Shown here in pieces: positions 25,745 to 34,108 of a stretch of 64,000 nucleotides of DNA. The DNA is taken from assembly GCA_963817335.1 (NCBI GenBank), contig CAWFNX010000005.1, positions 1,364,001-1,428,000 on the forward strand. Reading direction: 5' to 3'. The position numbers and the translations under genes are program-made. The notes beneath the pieces were generated by a model. The model was given only the letters and a program-made list of their open reading frames with translations, ran no database searches and was not told the origin of the DNA. This DNA comes from AV40 sp963817335 (GTDB lineage: Bacteria; Verrucomicrobiota; Verrucomicrobiia; Chthoniobacterales; UBA10450). Every line of letters begins with the position of its first letter. The first letter of the stretch is position 1.

Positions 25745-25841
25745 AGGGTTAAGGCGGCGCGAAATTGTCGCAAAGTTCGGGCGGGGTCAACCAAGATCGA
25801 CAAGGGTTAGCGGCGCGCGTGTCCTGACGCGCACAAAACCT

Positions 25842-26141
25842 TTAAACCTTGTCCGCTTGCCGGCCGGGATTGGTTCCCTGGTTGGGATCGGGTTGTGCGG
25901 TTGTCGGCGGATTTTGCGGAACGGTCGATTGCGGCGGGGTCGTCTTTGCCGTGGTGTCGTTACCCGCCTTGTGCAGCTCGTCGGTGAATTCGTCCTTGGC
26001 TTTTTGGAATTCCTTAATGGCCTGGCCGAGCCCGCGGGCGAGTTCCGGCAGTTTCTTTGCCCCGAACAGGACCAGAATGATGAGGAGAATGACCAACAAA
26101 TCCGGTCCGCCTAAGTTCATGAAACTGGCCAGGATGCTCAT
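25842..26141 (-). CDS. tatA: Twin-arginine translocase subunit TatA/TatE
   Basis: The 99-residue protein has the TatA layout: one N-terminal membrane helix (LLVILLIILVLFG), the hinge FGAKKLPELARGLGQAIKEF forming the amphipathic helix, and a hydrophilic Pro/Gln/Thr tail (PPQSTVPQNPPTTAQPDPNQ). It forms the pore-like assembly exporting folded proteins with twin-arginine signals. tatB/tatC are not adjacent, so this gene stands alone between the acyl carrier protein gene and an intergenic repeat region. An amino-terminal extension before the helix is short, as in TatA. Confidence 0.92.
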   Translation of the reverse strand: MSILASFMNLGGPDLLVILLIILVLFGAKKLPELARGLGQAIKEFQKAKDEFTDELHKAGNDTTAKTTPPQSTVPQNPPTTAQPDPNQGTNPGRQADKV

Positions 26142-26443
26142 TTGTCAGGCCGAACATCCGTCTCACATGCCGGGGATGCAAGCCATTTCGCGGCTGCGGC
26201 ACTACGGTTGAGTGATGAGGGTTGAGAGTTGAGGGTATAGGGTGGTCTACTGCTTCATCAGTGACCGACGTAAACCGCTAAGCATCCGGCTCTGCTTGTC
26301 TGCCGCCTCGTAAATTCGGGGGCACACTTCTTCTGTAAATAATTTCTGATTCCACTCAACGCTCAACACTCAACTTTTGCGTTACCACCTACCCGCCCGG
26401 CTCCCGCTCGCGCGTGTTGTGATTTCGCGCGCCGAGCGTAACT
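26142..26443. other. Intergenic region with GTTGAG inverted repeat
   Basis: No gene seen. GTTGAG units at 26207-26235 are inverted at 26355-26374 (CTCAAC units), with about 120 bases between them. The same motif recurs at 1371-1409 and 62991-63025. The region probably also carries the promoter of the secretion operon, but no clear -10/-35 pair was found. Confidence 0.5.
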
Positions 26444-26923
26444 TTGATGATGCGCCGGTCTCGAGCGTTCACTCTGGTGGAGATCATTATCGCAGTGGCG
26501 ATTATGGCCACCATGCTTTTGATGGCGGTGCCCAGTTTGCAAGGCGTGCTGGCCGACCGCCGATTACGCGCGTCGCTGGATACATTTAACAACCTGGTGC
26601 GTCAGGCGCAGGAACGCAGCGTTTCAGAGCATCGCTCTTACCTGATTGTTTGGACTGACAAAAGCGTGTTTGTGCAACCGGAGGCTTTCACAAAAGGCGA
26701 AGATCAAAAACCGGCGGCAACTTTCGAACTCGAGCGCGGAACTGCTCTGACTTTGAGTCTACCGGCAGCGCTTTCAAAAAAACAACGAGGCGAATGGATT
26801 TTCTGGCCAACCGGCACCTGCGAGCCGGCCATTGTTCATTTTGTCGGAAGCGCAGGGACGTGGACAGCAAACTACTCGCCGCTGACCGCGCACGGTGACC
26901 TGACCAATTATGCAGCGAAGTAA
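26444..26923 (+). CDS. gspH: Type II secretion minor pseudopilin GspH-like
   Basis: The 159-residue product has a type IV prepilin signal: basic MMMRRSRA, then FTLVEIIIAVAIMATMLLM with Glu at +5. The residue before the cleavage site is Ala8, not the usual Gly; GspO-type peptidases may tolerate Ala, but this is worth noting. The globular part (LRASLDTFNNLVRQAQERSV, then a beta-rich C-terminus) fits GspH/FimT pseudopilins. It is the first gene of the plus-strand secretion operon H-I-J-K-L-M, and overlaps gspI by 14 bases. It would sit at the pseudopilus tip. Confidence 0.8.
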   Translation: MMMRRSRAFTLVEIIIAVAIMATMLLMAVPSLQGVLADRRLRASLDTFNNLVRQAQERSVSEHRSYLIVWTDKSVFVQPEAFTKGEDQKPAATFELERGTALTLSLPAALSKKQRGEWIFWPTGTCEPAIVHFVGSAGTWTANYSPLTAHGDLTNYAAK

Positions 26924-27365
26924 GGCCAGAGGTCAGAGATCAGCGGGCCCGCCTTCGCTAAGCTACGGCGCGGCAAGCAGGGGTCAGATTGGTTTTGCCC
27001 TTTATGAAGTCTTGATGGGCGTGGCGATTTTTGCCTTCGGCGTGCTGGCCCTCGGTCGCGCGGTCGAGAATTGTTTAAACGCGAGCACGTTGAACGCGGA
27101 GGAAAATCGGATTCGCCTGATTTTGTCGAACCGGATGGCGGAAGTTCAAACTGCGCCTGGCCTTCCGGACGCCGCAAAAGAATTCACGATCGATACCGGC
27201 TATGGAAAAGTGAAACTAATTCAGCAACGCGTGGAATCGGGATTGCAGGATGACAATGGCGCACAGCTTTCCGGTCTTCATCGCGTAATTCTCACTGCGA
27301 AATGGACGCGGGCCGGTGCGGACCAATCGGAACAGATTGAGTTTTATGTCTACCGGCCGAGCTAA
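26910..27365 (+). CDS. gspI: Type II secretion minor pseudopilin GspI-like
   Basis: A 151-residue product whose prepilin site is G-F in GQIGFALYEVLMGVAIFAFG, with Glu at +5. The leader before it is unusually long (about 27 residues) and is largely repeat-derived: a GGTCAGAG run gives KARGQRSAG and a family T palindrome (26948-26973) gives PPSLSYGA. The mature part includes AENRIRLILSNRMAEVQ and ends near EQIEFYVYRPS. GspI with J, K and H forms the pseudopilus tip. An alternative start nearer GQIGF is not obvious. It overlaps gspH and gspJ. Confidence 0.8.
   Translation: MQRSKARGQRSAGPPSLSYGAASRGQIGFALYEVLMGVAIFAFGVLALGRAVENCLNASTLNAEENRIRLILSNRMAEVQTAPGLPDAAKEFTIDTGYGKVKLIQQRVESGLQDDNGAQLSGLHRVILTAKWTRAGADQSEQIEFYVYRPS
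26931..26973. repeat. Adjacent simple repeat and family T palindrome in gspI leader
   Basis: GGTCAGAGATCAG (from 26931) is followed by CCCGCCTTCGCTAAGC with CTACGGCGCGG (26948-26973). Both lie upstream of the prepilin cleavage site, so their peptides would be removed on maturation. Confidence 0.65.
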
Positions 27366-27966
27366 TCGTCATCGCGGGTTCACCCTGCTCGAGATCATCA
27401 TCGCCGTGGCGATCCTGGCGACGATGGCAATGGCGATTTATCGCTTCGTCCAATCGAACCTGGTCGCAATCCGGGTTTCGTCAGAGGCAATTGCCGCGGA
27501 TGCGCGCTACGACGGTTTGCGCGAAGTCTTGATCGGACAGTGGCAGAGTTTGCCGCCGGGAAAGGGAGCGCTGCTGGGCGACACGTTTAAGTTGGATGAC
27601 CGGTCGCGCGACGAGATCCGCTGGATCTGCGGCGCCGGCCCGGGATTGATGACGCGCTACGCCGGTGGCGATTACATTGTCAGTCTGCGGTTGCAATCGG
27701 AGAAGAACAGCAATCGCTACGATCTTGGGTTTCTGCGCAAACCGAAAAATGATTCGGCGGTTTCGGATGTAAACGAAAGCTGGGTCCCGCTGATCGAGAA
27801 CGTGACCAGTTTGCAAATTCGCTATTTCGACACGCGTTTGAATGTATGGGTGGAACGATGGACCGACACCGGCATACTGCCGCGCCTGGTTAAAGTAACC
27901 GTCGGTCGCGGCGATGCGTCTGTCCCCTGGGAAGCGGTTATCCCGCTTGGCCGAACACCGCTATGA
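27346..27966 (+). CDS. gspJ: Type II secretion minor pseudopilin GspJ-like
   Basis: From ATG 27346 the product has 206 residues with a canonical prepilin signal MSTGRANRHRG then FTLLEIIIAVAILATMAM, cut between Gly and Phe with Glu at +5. The body matches GspJ in length and in late segments such as LIENVTSLQIRYFD and TDTGILPRLVKVTV. The longer reading from GTG 27316 adds ten residues inside gspI. The stop overlaps the next ATG (ATGA). Together with GspI and GspK it makes the tip complex. Confidence 0.85.
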   Translation: MSTGRANRHRGFTLLEIIIAVAILATMAMAIYRFVQSNLVAIRVSSEAIAADARYDGLREVLIGQWQSLPPGKGALLGDTFKLDDRSRDEIRWICGAGPGLMTRYAGGDYIVSLRLQSEKNSNRYDLGFLRKPKNDSAVSDVNESWVPLIENVTSLQIRYFDTRLNVWVERWTDTGILPRLVKVTVGRGDASVPWEAVIPLGRTPL

Positions 27967-28907
27967 GAATCTCAAGACAACAGCGGTCAGAAGTTGGCGG
28001 TCAGAGAAGCAAATCGTCGGGCGCGGCGATCCTGCTGGCGCTGTGGGCGTTGTTCCTGTTGAGCGGGCTGGTAATTTCGTGGGCGCTCGATATCAATTCG
28101 CGTCTGGCAGTTTCCAGCGAAGGCACTCGAATGTTGAAAGCGGAAGCGGTCGCATGTTCCGGAGCCGAAGTGGCGTTGAATCCGACGACCAAGCCCAGCT
28201 CGCCGAACTTGAGAGGGCAACTGAACAACGGCGCGACCTACAAAGCGTTGCTGACTGGTGAGGGTGGGCGACTAAACATTAATTGGCTCGTGGCTGGCGA
28301 AAATCCGGATCGGTTGGAAATTTTGCGTCAATACCTGCAGAATAAAGGCATCGACCTGAATGAACGCGATACGATGATCGATTCCCTCCTCGATTGGGTC
28401 GAACCAAGCGTCGGTGTGCATCACCTGAATGCTCCGGCGGAAAGCGACGATTACCACCCGGCGCACGCATTGCTCACTCGGATTGACGAGTTGAAAAAAG
28501 TTGCTGGTTGGGGCGACTTCACCGCCGTGCCAGGTTGGGACAATGATTTTACTCTTAACAGCAGTGGGCCCATCGATCTGGCGTGGGCGTCCGGTGACGT
28601 TCTGGCTTGTTTGCCGGGCTTCACCCCGGAAATCGCGGACCGATTTCTCCAGCTACGACAAGGACCAGACGGTGTCGATGGCACCGATGACGATGGGCAA
28701 TTCACCGGAGTTCAGGAAGCCTTAACTGCTGCCGGATTGGGTCCGCTGCAAGCTACTCAACTCACCCAAAAAGGTCTTCTTTCGTTTAACGATCCAGTGT
28801 TCCGAGTTACGAGCGTTGGAACTGCGGGCAAAGCAACCCGTACTGTGCAAATGGTGTTCCGGCGAGTCGGCGTTGTGCCGCAAGTGATTACCTGGAGGGA
28901 ATTTTAG
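27963..28907 (+). CDS. gspK: Type II secretion minor pseudopilin GspK
   Basis: The 314-residue length and domain order identify GspK: a GAAILLALWALFLLSGL prepilin-like helix lacking the +5 Glu, as in this family, then the saposin-like/helix-hairpin part (LLDWVEPSVGVHHLNAPAES, LLTRIDELKKVAGWGD, LACLPGFTPEIADRFLQLR) and an intervening Asp-rich loop (GVDGTDDDGQF) that may bind calcium. GspK caps the pseudopilus and is too large to pass the outer membrane pore. The leader (RISRQQRSEVGGQRSKSSG) contains a GGTCAGAAG-type repeat at 27985-28012. Overlaps gspJ (ATGA) and touches gspL (stop TAG, start GTG share G). Confidence 0.92.
   Translation: MRISRQQRSEVGGQRSKSSGAAILLALWALFLLSGLVISWALDINSRLAVSSEGTRMLKAEAVACSGAEVALNPTTKPSSPNLRGQLNNGATYKALLTGEGGRLNINWLVAGENPDRLEILRQYLQNKGIDLNERDTMIDSLLDWVEPSVGVHHLNAPAESDDYHPAHALLTRIDELKKVAGWGDFTAVPGWDNDFTLNSSGPIDLAWASGDVLACLPGFTPEIADRFLQLRQGPDGVDGTDDDGQFTGVQEALTAAGLGPLQATQLTQKGLLSFNDPVFRVTSVGTAGKATRTVQMVFRRVGVVPQVITWREF
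27985..28012. repeat. GGTCAGAAG-type simple repeat in gspK leader
   Basis: GGTCAGAAGTTGGCGGTCAG encodes RSEVGGQRS just before the prepilin helix. Part of the same dispersed motif as in gspI and the membrane-TPR genes. Confidence 0.6.
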
Positions 28908-30154
28908 TGATCGACACCAAGGCCCTAACACCGACTCGAGTTTTTATCACGCCGACCGCGCACGGTTGGAACTTGTTGCGCGCGCGTGATGAAAATGGCG
29001 CTTGGGATGTCCGCCTTCTTGCCACGCTTAACGAAGTGGCGCCGCTGGTTTCCGCCCAGGACGACATCGTGCTGAGTTTGCCGGTCGATGCGGTTCTGGC
29101 GCAGCGCTTTCGATTGCCCACGATCGATCCGGCCGAATTTCCGGAAATGGTCAGGATTCAAATCGAAAAAGCTCTTCCATTTTCGCCGGAGGAAGTGACC
29201 GCAGATTTCGAATTGATCGAGCAAAATGAAAACGAGAGTGTGATTTCCGCGGTAGCGGTGAGGAACGAGCGATTAGCGGAAATCGCGGCGCCGTTGCTCG
29301 ACAAAGGGGTGATACCCCAACAAGTCACGGTTTACGCGGCCCAACGTGCGACGACTCATGCGCCGGAAGGGAGGGCGCTTCTAATTTATCCGGAAGGCGA
29401 AACGTTGGTCTCAGCTGTGACCGAAAACGGCAAGGTAAGTCTGACCCGAACCCTGGATGGAGTCGGGGCCGAGCAATTGCAAACGGAGCTGCCGCAAATT
29501 GCATTGAGCGCGGAATTACAAGGGATGAAGGCGTCGTTTCCGAACGTGCTGCTCGATGAATCATGCTACGAACTGCGCGACACCGTTCGAAAAATTCTAT
29601 CCAGCCCCACCGAACTCGTTGGAATTGAAAAACCGCCAGCCTCGGTAAAACTGAATTTGCTTCCAGAAAGCTGGCGGCTACGCCGGAGCCAGTTGGCGAA
29701 ACGAGGTGAATGGCAAAAACGGCTCACTTTGGCCGGCGCGGCATACGGTGGACTGTTTCTGCTTTTCCTCCTGTATCTTGTTTATGCCCGGGTCGCCGTT
29801 GCCCAGCTCGATCGATTAATTGCGCGGGACGCTCCGCAGACGCAGTTCATTCGTGAAACGGAAGCAAATTGGAAGTCACTGGCCCCGGCGATCGATTCCC
29901 GCTACTACCCGGTAGAAATTCTTCTCCATCTTTCCCAGGATTTGCCGTCGCCTGATGTTCGCATCACCGCCTACAACCAATCGGCGCGTCAGATTTCTGT
30001 AGATGGGGAGTCCAATACCGCGGCGTTGGCCTACCAATTTGCCGAAAAAGTGAAAAAAGACGGCGGGTTACAGAATTTCCGGTTCGACATGGCCGCCCCG
30101 CGAATCTTGCCGAACAATCACGCTCAATTTCGTTTGGAAGGGACACCGCGATGA
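28907..30154 (+). CDS. gspL: Type II secretion inner-membrane protein GspL-like
   Basis: Start GTG 28907 shares its first base with the gspK stop. The 415-residue product has an actin-like cytoplasmic domain (about residues 1-245; RVFITPTAHGWNLLRA, VLSLPVDAVLAQRFRLP, PFSPEEVTADFELIEQ), one membrane helix near 275-295 (YGGLFLLFLLYLVYARVAV) and a periplasmic ferredoxin-like part (LSQDLPSPDVRITAYNQSA). GspL recruits the GspE ATPase to the membrane. The N-terminal part also resembles PilM and the C-terminal part PilN, so a type IV pilus-like relationship exists. The stop overlaps gspM (ATGATG). Confidence 0.85.
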   Translation: MIDTKALTPTRVFITPTAHGWNLLRARDENGAWDVRLLATLNEVAPLVSAQDDIVLSLPVDAVLAQRFRLPTIDPAEFPEMVRIQIEKALPFSPEEVTADFELIEQNENESVISAVAVRNERLAEIAAPLLDKGVIPQQVTVYAAQRATTHAPEGRALLIYPEGETLVSAVTENGKVSLTRTLDGVGAEQLQTELPQIALSAELQGMKASFPNVLLDESCYELRDTVRKILSSPTELVGIEKPPASVKLNLLPESWRLRRSQLAKRGEWQKRLTLAGAAYGGLFLLFLLYLVYARVAVAQLDRLIARDAPQTQFIRETEANWKSLAPAIDSRYYPVEILLHLSQDLPSPDVRITAYNQSARQISVDGESNTAALAYQFAEKVKKDGGLQNFRFDMAAPRILPNNHAQFRLEGTPR

Positions 30155-30714
30155 TGGAAAAACTGACCGCCGCTTATCTGCGGATGAATCAGCGCGAGCG
30201 CACGCTGACTTTGGTCATCGCGGCAATCTTGTTCCTGTTGATCAACCTCTTCGCCTGGCGACTGGTTTTGGGAAGCATCAGCAATTCACGACGCGACCTG
30301 GCCGCGCGCAAATCAACTCGGACGGAGCAGGTCGTTTACATGAAAGAAAAGGACTTATGGGCGAAACGCGAGCAATGGATCGAGAAAACTCAGCCTTCGA
30401 TGAAAGGCGCGGAGGAAGCTTCGAATCTGCTCGACCAACTTAAGCAAGTTGCCGGCAAATATAACGTTTTGGTTGAAAATCCTGCGATCGGCGCCGGCGA
30501 AACCACGCCCACGCATCAAACCGTTTTCGCTTCAATTGAAACGAGCAGCCATTGGCCCGACCTCGTTCATTTTCTCTATGACGTTCAACAACCGGACGCT
30601 TTTGTTGTCTTTGAAAATGTGAATCTTGCGGTTGATAACAATGACGCGACGATGATGCGCGGAAAACTTAAGATCGCGCGCTGGTTTGCGCCGGTTCAAC
30701 GCAAGAAGGGATAA
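30151..30714 (+). CDS. gspM: Type II secretion protein GspM-like
   Basis: The 187-residue product has a short cytoplasmic start, one membrane helix (about 17-38, RTLTLVIAAILFLLINLFAW), a coiled-coil-like part and a ferredoxin-like periplasmic domain (TVFASIETSSHWPDLVHFLYDVQQP). This is the GspM/PilO plan, with GspL as expected partner and the gene overlapping gspL (ATGATGG). The sequence itself is poorly conserved, as usual for this family, so the call rests mostly on topology and position. Confidence 0.8.
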   Translation: MMEKLTAAYLRMNQRERTLTLVIAAILFLLINLFAWRLVLGSISNSRRDLAARKSTRTEQVVYMKEKDLWAKREQWIEKTQPSMKGAEEASNLLDQLKQVAGKYNVLVENPAIGAGETTPTHQTVFASIETSSHWPDLVHFLYDVQQPDAFVVFENVNLAVDNNDATMMRGKLKIARWFAPVQRKKG

Positions 30715-30715
30715 T

Positions 30716-31273
30716 ATGAAACTGCGAACTAGCGTCTCAATCTTCCTTCTTGGCCTCGTCGCCGGTGCGCGGTCCGATGATTTGCCCACTAAATTCAGCT
30801 TCGACCGTTATCGGGGAATACTTGAGCACTCGCCCTTCGCTGTGGCCACGGCTGTCGTCGCCCCCGCGGCCACGCCAAACTTTGCCAAGGATCTTTACGT
30901 TGCGAACGCCGCTAAATCTCCGGACGGCGACATGGTCACGATCGCGTCGATGACCGACAAGGACTTTAAAAAATATGTGACCACCAGGACGCCGGTGGAT
31001 GGTTATGCTGTTTCGAGCATTGAATGGTCCGACAAAATTGGCGAAACGAAGGTGACGATTAGCAAAGACGGCCAGTACGCGACGCTGACCTTCAATCAGG
31101 CGGAAATATCGAAGCCGGCGCCGATCCGACCAGGCGTTCCGCAAATGCCAATCCCGCAGCAGCCGTCCGGATTTACCAGACCGGTCGGACTTCCAACGCC
31201 AGCCCCGCATGTGCGCGGAGTGATTCAGCGAAACCCTCAGGCGGCGACGCCCAATAACTCGGCTGAGGATTAG
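30716..31273 (+). CDS. Exported protein linked to the secretion operon, GspC-like role possible
   Basis: ATG 30716 follows the gspM stop by one base. The 185-residue product has a signal peptide (MKLRTSVSIFLLGLVAGARS), a beta-rich domain (LYVANAAKSPDGDMVTIASM, VDGYAVSSIEWSDKIGETKVTI) and a Pro-rich tail (RPGVPQMPIPQQPSGF). In a type II system this place often holds a connector between inner-membrane platform and outer-membrane secretin (GspC, HR-domain). The beta domain would suit that, but no decisive motif is visible. It closes the plus-strand operon. Confidence 0.6.
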   Translation: MKLRTSVSIFLLGLVAGARSDDLPTKFSFDRYRGILEHSPFAVATAVVAPAATPNFAKDLYVANAAKSPDGDMVTIASMTDKDFKKYVTTRTPVDGYAVSSIEWSDKIGETKVTISKDGQYATLTFNQAEISKPAPIRPGVPQMPIPQQPSGFTRPVGLPTPAPHVRGVIQRNPQAATPNNSAED

Positions 31274-31297
31274 ATCGTTATCGCTGGTAGGCGACGA

Positions 31298-31714
31298 CTA
31301 TTGGCCCCAATCGTCATCCGCCGTATCGGGTTGGCGGTCGGGCCCTGCCGAATACAGATCGTACTTGTCAGGATTCTTAATGCCGGGACAACGATAAACG
31401 TAAGTCGTGCCCCAGGGATCTTTCGGCACTTCCTTAAAGAATTGGTACCAACGTTGCGGTCGCGGCTCAGTATCGGCCTGGGTAACCAGTGCTTGTAATC
31501 CCTGCTCCGTAGTCGGATAAAAACCGTTCATCGCCTCGTATTGCATTAATTGTGTGCCGATCGATTGAACGTCAGCCCGCACAGCGGTGGTCTTGGCGAA
31601 TCCCGTCGGATTTCCCATTTTAGAGATCGCGAGACCGAGCAGGATCACGATGATGCTCACCACGATCATGATCTCGAGTAGGGTAAAGCCCGACCGCTTA
31701 TCTTGTTTTCTCAT
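31298..31714 (-). CDS. gspG: Type II secretion major pseudopilin GspG
   Basis: The 138-residue protein carries the strongest prepilin signature of the cluster: KRSG then FTLLEIMIVVSIIVILLGLAI, followed by AVRADVQSIGTQLMQYEAMNGFYPTTEQGLQALV and DPWGTTYVYRCPG, then the calcium-loop-like SAGPDRQPDTADDDWG. These are textbook GspG features. It builds the periplasmic pseudopilus. The gene is on the minus strand, facing the H-M operon tail to tail, and is read after gspF and a secreted-protein gene. Confidence 0.95.
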   Translation of the reverse strand: MRKQDKRSGFTLLEIMIVVSIIVILLGLAISKMGNPTGFAKTTAVRADVQSIGTQLMQYEAMNGFYPTTEQGLQALVTQADTEPRPQRWYQFFKEVPKDPWGTTYVYRCPGIKNPDKYDLYSAGPDRQPDTADDDWGQ

Positions 31715-31780
31715 TTTGTGATAGCTCAGACAGGGGGCGGCCGGTCGTGGTTCAATTCAACTCGCGAAAATTTTTCGGAG

Positions 31781-32830
31781 TCAATGGCTGGTTTTCAGCA
31801 GATAATCCGATTTTTCCCAAATATACTTCAGTTGGACTTGCGTCCCGCGAATCGCCGATGCCGACGTTCCCGGACCGGCCACGACCATCACATCGTTTGT
31901 GCCGACTTTCAAGCTGCTGACTGGAATCAGTTTTTGCGCTCTCAACCACCCGGTATATTGAAAGTGCATTTCCTTCATCAGCGATTCCATTTCACCTCGG
32001 TAAGCTGGATCGGCCAATTCAGGAAGGGTCAGAGTAGCCGGCCCGATATCGTCGCCGTTGACGAAAACTTCCGGAGGCGAATCGACCCAGGGACTCGCAA
32101 CCTCAAACGTAAGCAATGCCATCAGCGGTGCTGACTCTATCCCAAATTGAAATGTCGCTCCATGTTCAAAATCAGGGCCCATCGACACGGCTTCACTTGC
32201 CAGCGTTGCCGTCACCGTTCCGAAATTCTCCTTGTCCTGATCGGGCGAATGCAGCGGCGGCATCGACGAGAATGGTTCAGGAATCACGTCTCGATGTTCA
32301 GCGTTGGCGGGATGCACCACCTCACTGCTCGTCATCCAATCGAGGTAGGCAGCCCGGACATTTTTGCCGTCGCCGGCAACTTCGATATCCACTGAAGAAA
32401 TACCTTTCATTGGAATGATAACCGAATCCGAGCTCGGCAGACCGATGCCGGATCCAAGCGCGCCGGAGCGAATCACCTGCGTCCCCGATTCGTCCCACGC
32501 CACGATTTCGGGCCGCGCCTTGTCATTGTCGTCGAAGAAAAGACGCACGAACATCATTTGAACATCGGTAGAAGGAGCCGATACCCGCATCCGAAAGATC
32601 GTTTTGCCGGCGCCGTCCGAGGTCATGTTTACGCCTTCCACCCAATCGGGCGCGCTTTGGGGATGCGAATTCGCCGAAGATTGCTGGCGCAAATCAATCC
32701 AAGCGCTGTCCGAGGGCGGACCGGTTTCGGCTTCTCCGTTTAGCGGCAGGCCGTTGTTGATGGCTTCCTGCGCGAGTGCCGACGAAGATGCGCCAATCAA
32801 CCAAATCAGCGCAGCGAAGCGAAGCACCAT
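31781..32830 (-). CDS. Exported protein of unknown function between gspF and gspG
   Basis: A 349-residue product with a signal peptide (MVLRFAALIWLIGASSSALA, then QEAINN). The remainder is soluble and beta-rich, with two parts: an Ig- or galactose-binding-like segment (KTIFRMRVSAPSTDVQMMFVRLFF, VRAAYLDWMTSSEVVHP) and a C-terminal one (GALLTF-like LMALLTFEVASPWVDSPPEV, IPVSSLKVGTNDVMVV). No known domain is certain. It lies between gspF and gspG in the same orientation, so it could be a secreted substrate or an accessory factor of the type II system. Confidence 0.65.
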   Translation of the reverse strand: MVLRFAALIWLIGASSSALAQEAINNGLPLNGEAETGPPSDSAWIDLRQQSSANSHPQSAPDWVEGVNMTSDGAGKTIFRMRVSAPSTDVQMMFVRLFFDDNDKARPEIVAWDESGTQVIRSGALGSGIGLPSSDSVIIPMKGISSVDIEVAGDGKNVRAAYLDWMTSSEVVHPANAEHRDVIPEPFSSMPPLHSPDQDKENFGTVTATLASEAVSMGPDFEHGATFQFGIESAPLMALLTFEVASPWVDSPPEVFVNGDDIGPATLTLPELADPAYRGEMESLMKEMHFQYTGWLRAQKLIPVSSLKVGTNDVMVVAGPGTSASAIRGTQVQLKYIWEKSDYLLKTSH

Positions 32831-32848
32831 TTCGCCGCGAACCGTAAC

Positions 32849-34105
32849 TCAGTGTGGTCGAAACTGCAAGCTGTGTGTCGCTTCAAAAACTGCCGAGAGA
32901 ATACTGTAGACAACAAGCCCTACGATAAGCGCGATAAACACGATGATCACCGGCGGAATTAACTGGGAGATAATCGCAACATTGCGGTCGAGCTCGCGTT
33001 CGTAAACATCGGCGATCGTTTGCATTGTCTCACCGAAGCGCCCGGTTTGCTCGCCCACCGCCATCATGTCGGTAAACAAGTCTGGGAAAATGCGCTGTGA
33101 CCCCAGCGCCGCCGACAGCGTTGCGCCGTCGATAACCGCGCGGCGCGCCTCAACCAGTTTCAGTTCCAAATACCGGTTGCCGGCAATCTCACTCACTAAG
33201 TCGAGCGCGCGGAGCAGGGGAATTCCATTTTGTATCAATGTTCCAAGCGTCCTGGAAAATTGCGCGTAGTAGCGGTGCCGAATCACCCGGCCATAACCGG
33301 GAATTTTCAATCGAAAACGGTCCCAAGTCAGGCGGCCTTCATCGGTCCGGACGAAAGCGCGAAATCCGACGCTGATTCCGACAGCAATCAGCACCGCTAA
33401 CCACCAATACGTCACGATCACATGGTTGATTTGCATCAAAATGCGCGTGGGCAACGGAAGAGCGCCTCCAATTTGGGCCATGAAACCGGTCAACTGCGGC
33501 ACCATGTAAGTAATGAAAATCGTAATCAGCCCAGCGCCGGCCACGGCGAGGAAAGCAGGATAGATCAACGCCTGCTGGACCCGGTCGCGCAGATTTTTTG
33601 CCTGCATCAGATGCTTGACCAGCCGATGCAAAATTTCCGGCAGCGCGCCGCTCGCTTCGCCGGCTGCGACCAAGTTCACATACAGTGGCGGAAAAATTCT
33701 CGGCATTTCGCGAAGCGCTTGGGAGAAGCTCCGCCCGTCAATCAGGGCCTGATGCAGATTTCGCGTCATTTGCTGAACGCGTGGCTGTTTCAACCGTTTG
33801 TCCAGGATCGACAATCCTTCATCCAATGTCATTCCCGCCTGGAGAAGATGGCCGAGTTGCTCGGTGAAAATTAGTAGCTGGCCGTGCGGAATTTTCAGGC
33901 TCTGAATGGACACTTCCGGTGCCGAAGTTTTTGCCGTTTTAGTTTTTTCGGTCGATTCAGGTTTCGCATCGACCACCTCGATCTTGATCGGGATGCAACG
34001 CTTCTGCTCAATCTGTCGAATAGCGATGGCGCGATCTGCACAATCCAATACGCCTTCGACTAAAGCGCCCTGCGCGTCACGCGCGCGATACGTAAATTGT
34101 GGCAT
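32849..34105 (-). CDS. gspF: Type II secretion inner-membrane platform protein GspF
   Basis: The 418-residue protein shows the GspF/PilC plan: N-terminal MPQFTYRARDAQGALVEGVLD, two copies of the T2SSF domain (LLIFTEQLGHLLQAGMTLDEGL and YAQFSRTLGTLIQNGIPLLRAL), each followed by membrane helices, with AAGEASGALPEIL and VGEQTGRFGETM at equivalent places. It forms the inner-membrane core contacting the GspE ATPase. The N-terminal cytoplasmic part has a Lys/Thr-rich linker (ESTEKTKTAKTS). First gene of the minus-strand F-X-G unit. A truncated copy of its start lies just upstream (34109-34189). Confidence 0.95.
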   Translation of the reverse strand: MPQFTYRARDAQGALVEGVLDCADRAIAIRQIEQKRCIPIKIEVVDAKPESTEKTKTAKTSAPEVSIQSLKIPHGQLLIFTEQLGHLLQAGMTLDEGLSILDKRLKQPRVQQMTRNLHQALIDGRSFSQALREMPRIFPPLYVNLVAAGEASGALPEILHRLVKHLMQAKNLRDRVQQALIYPAFLAVAGAGLITIFITYMVPQLTGFMAQIGGALPLPTRILMQINHVIVTYWWLAVLIAVGISVGFRAFVRTDEGRLTWDRFRLKIPGYGRVIRHRYYAQFSRTLGTLIQNGIPLLRALDLVSEIAGNRYLELKLVEARRAVIDGATLSAALGSQRIFPDLFTDMMAVGEQTGRFGETMQTIADVYERELDRNVAIISQLIPPVIIVFIALIVGLVVYSILSAVFEATHSLQFRPH

Positions 34106-34108
34106 TGA

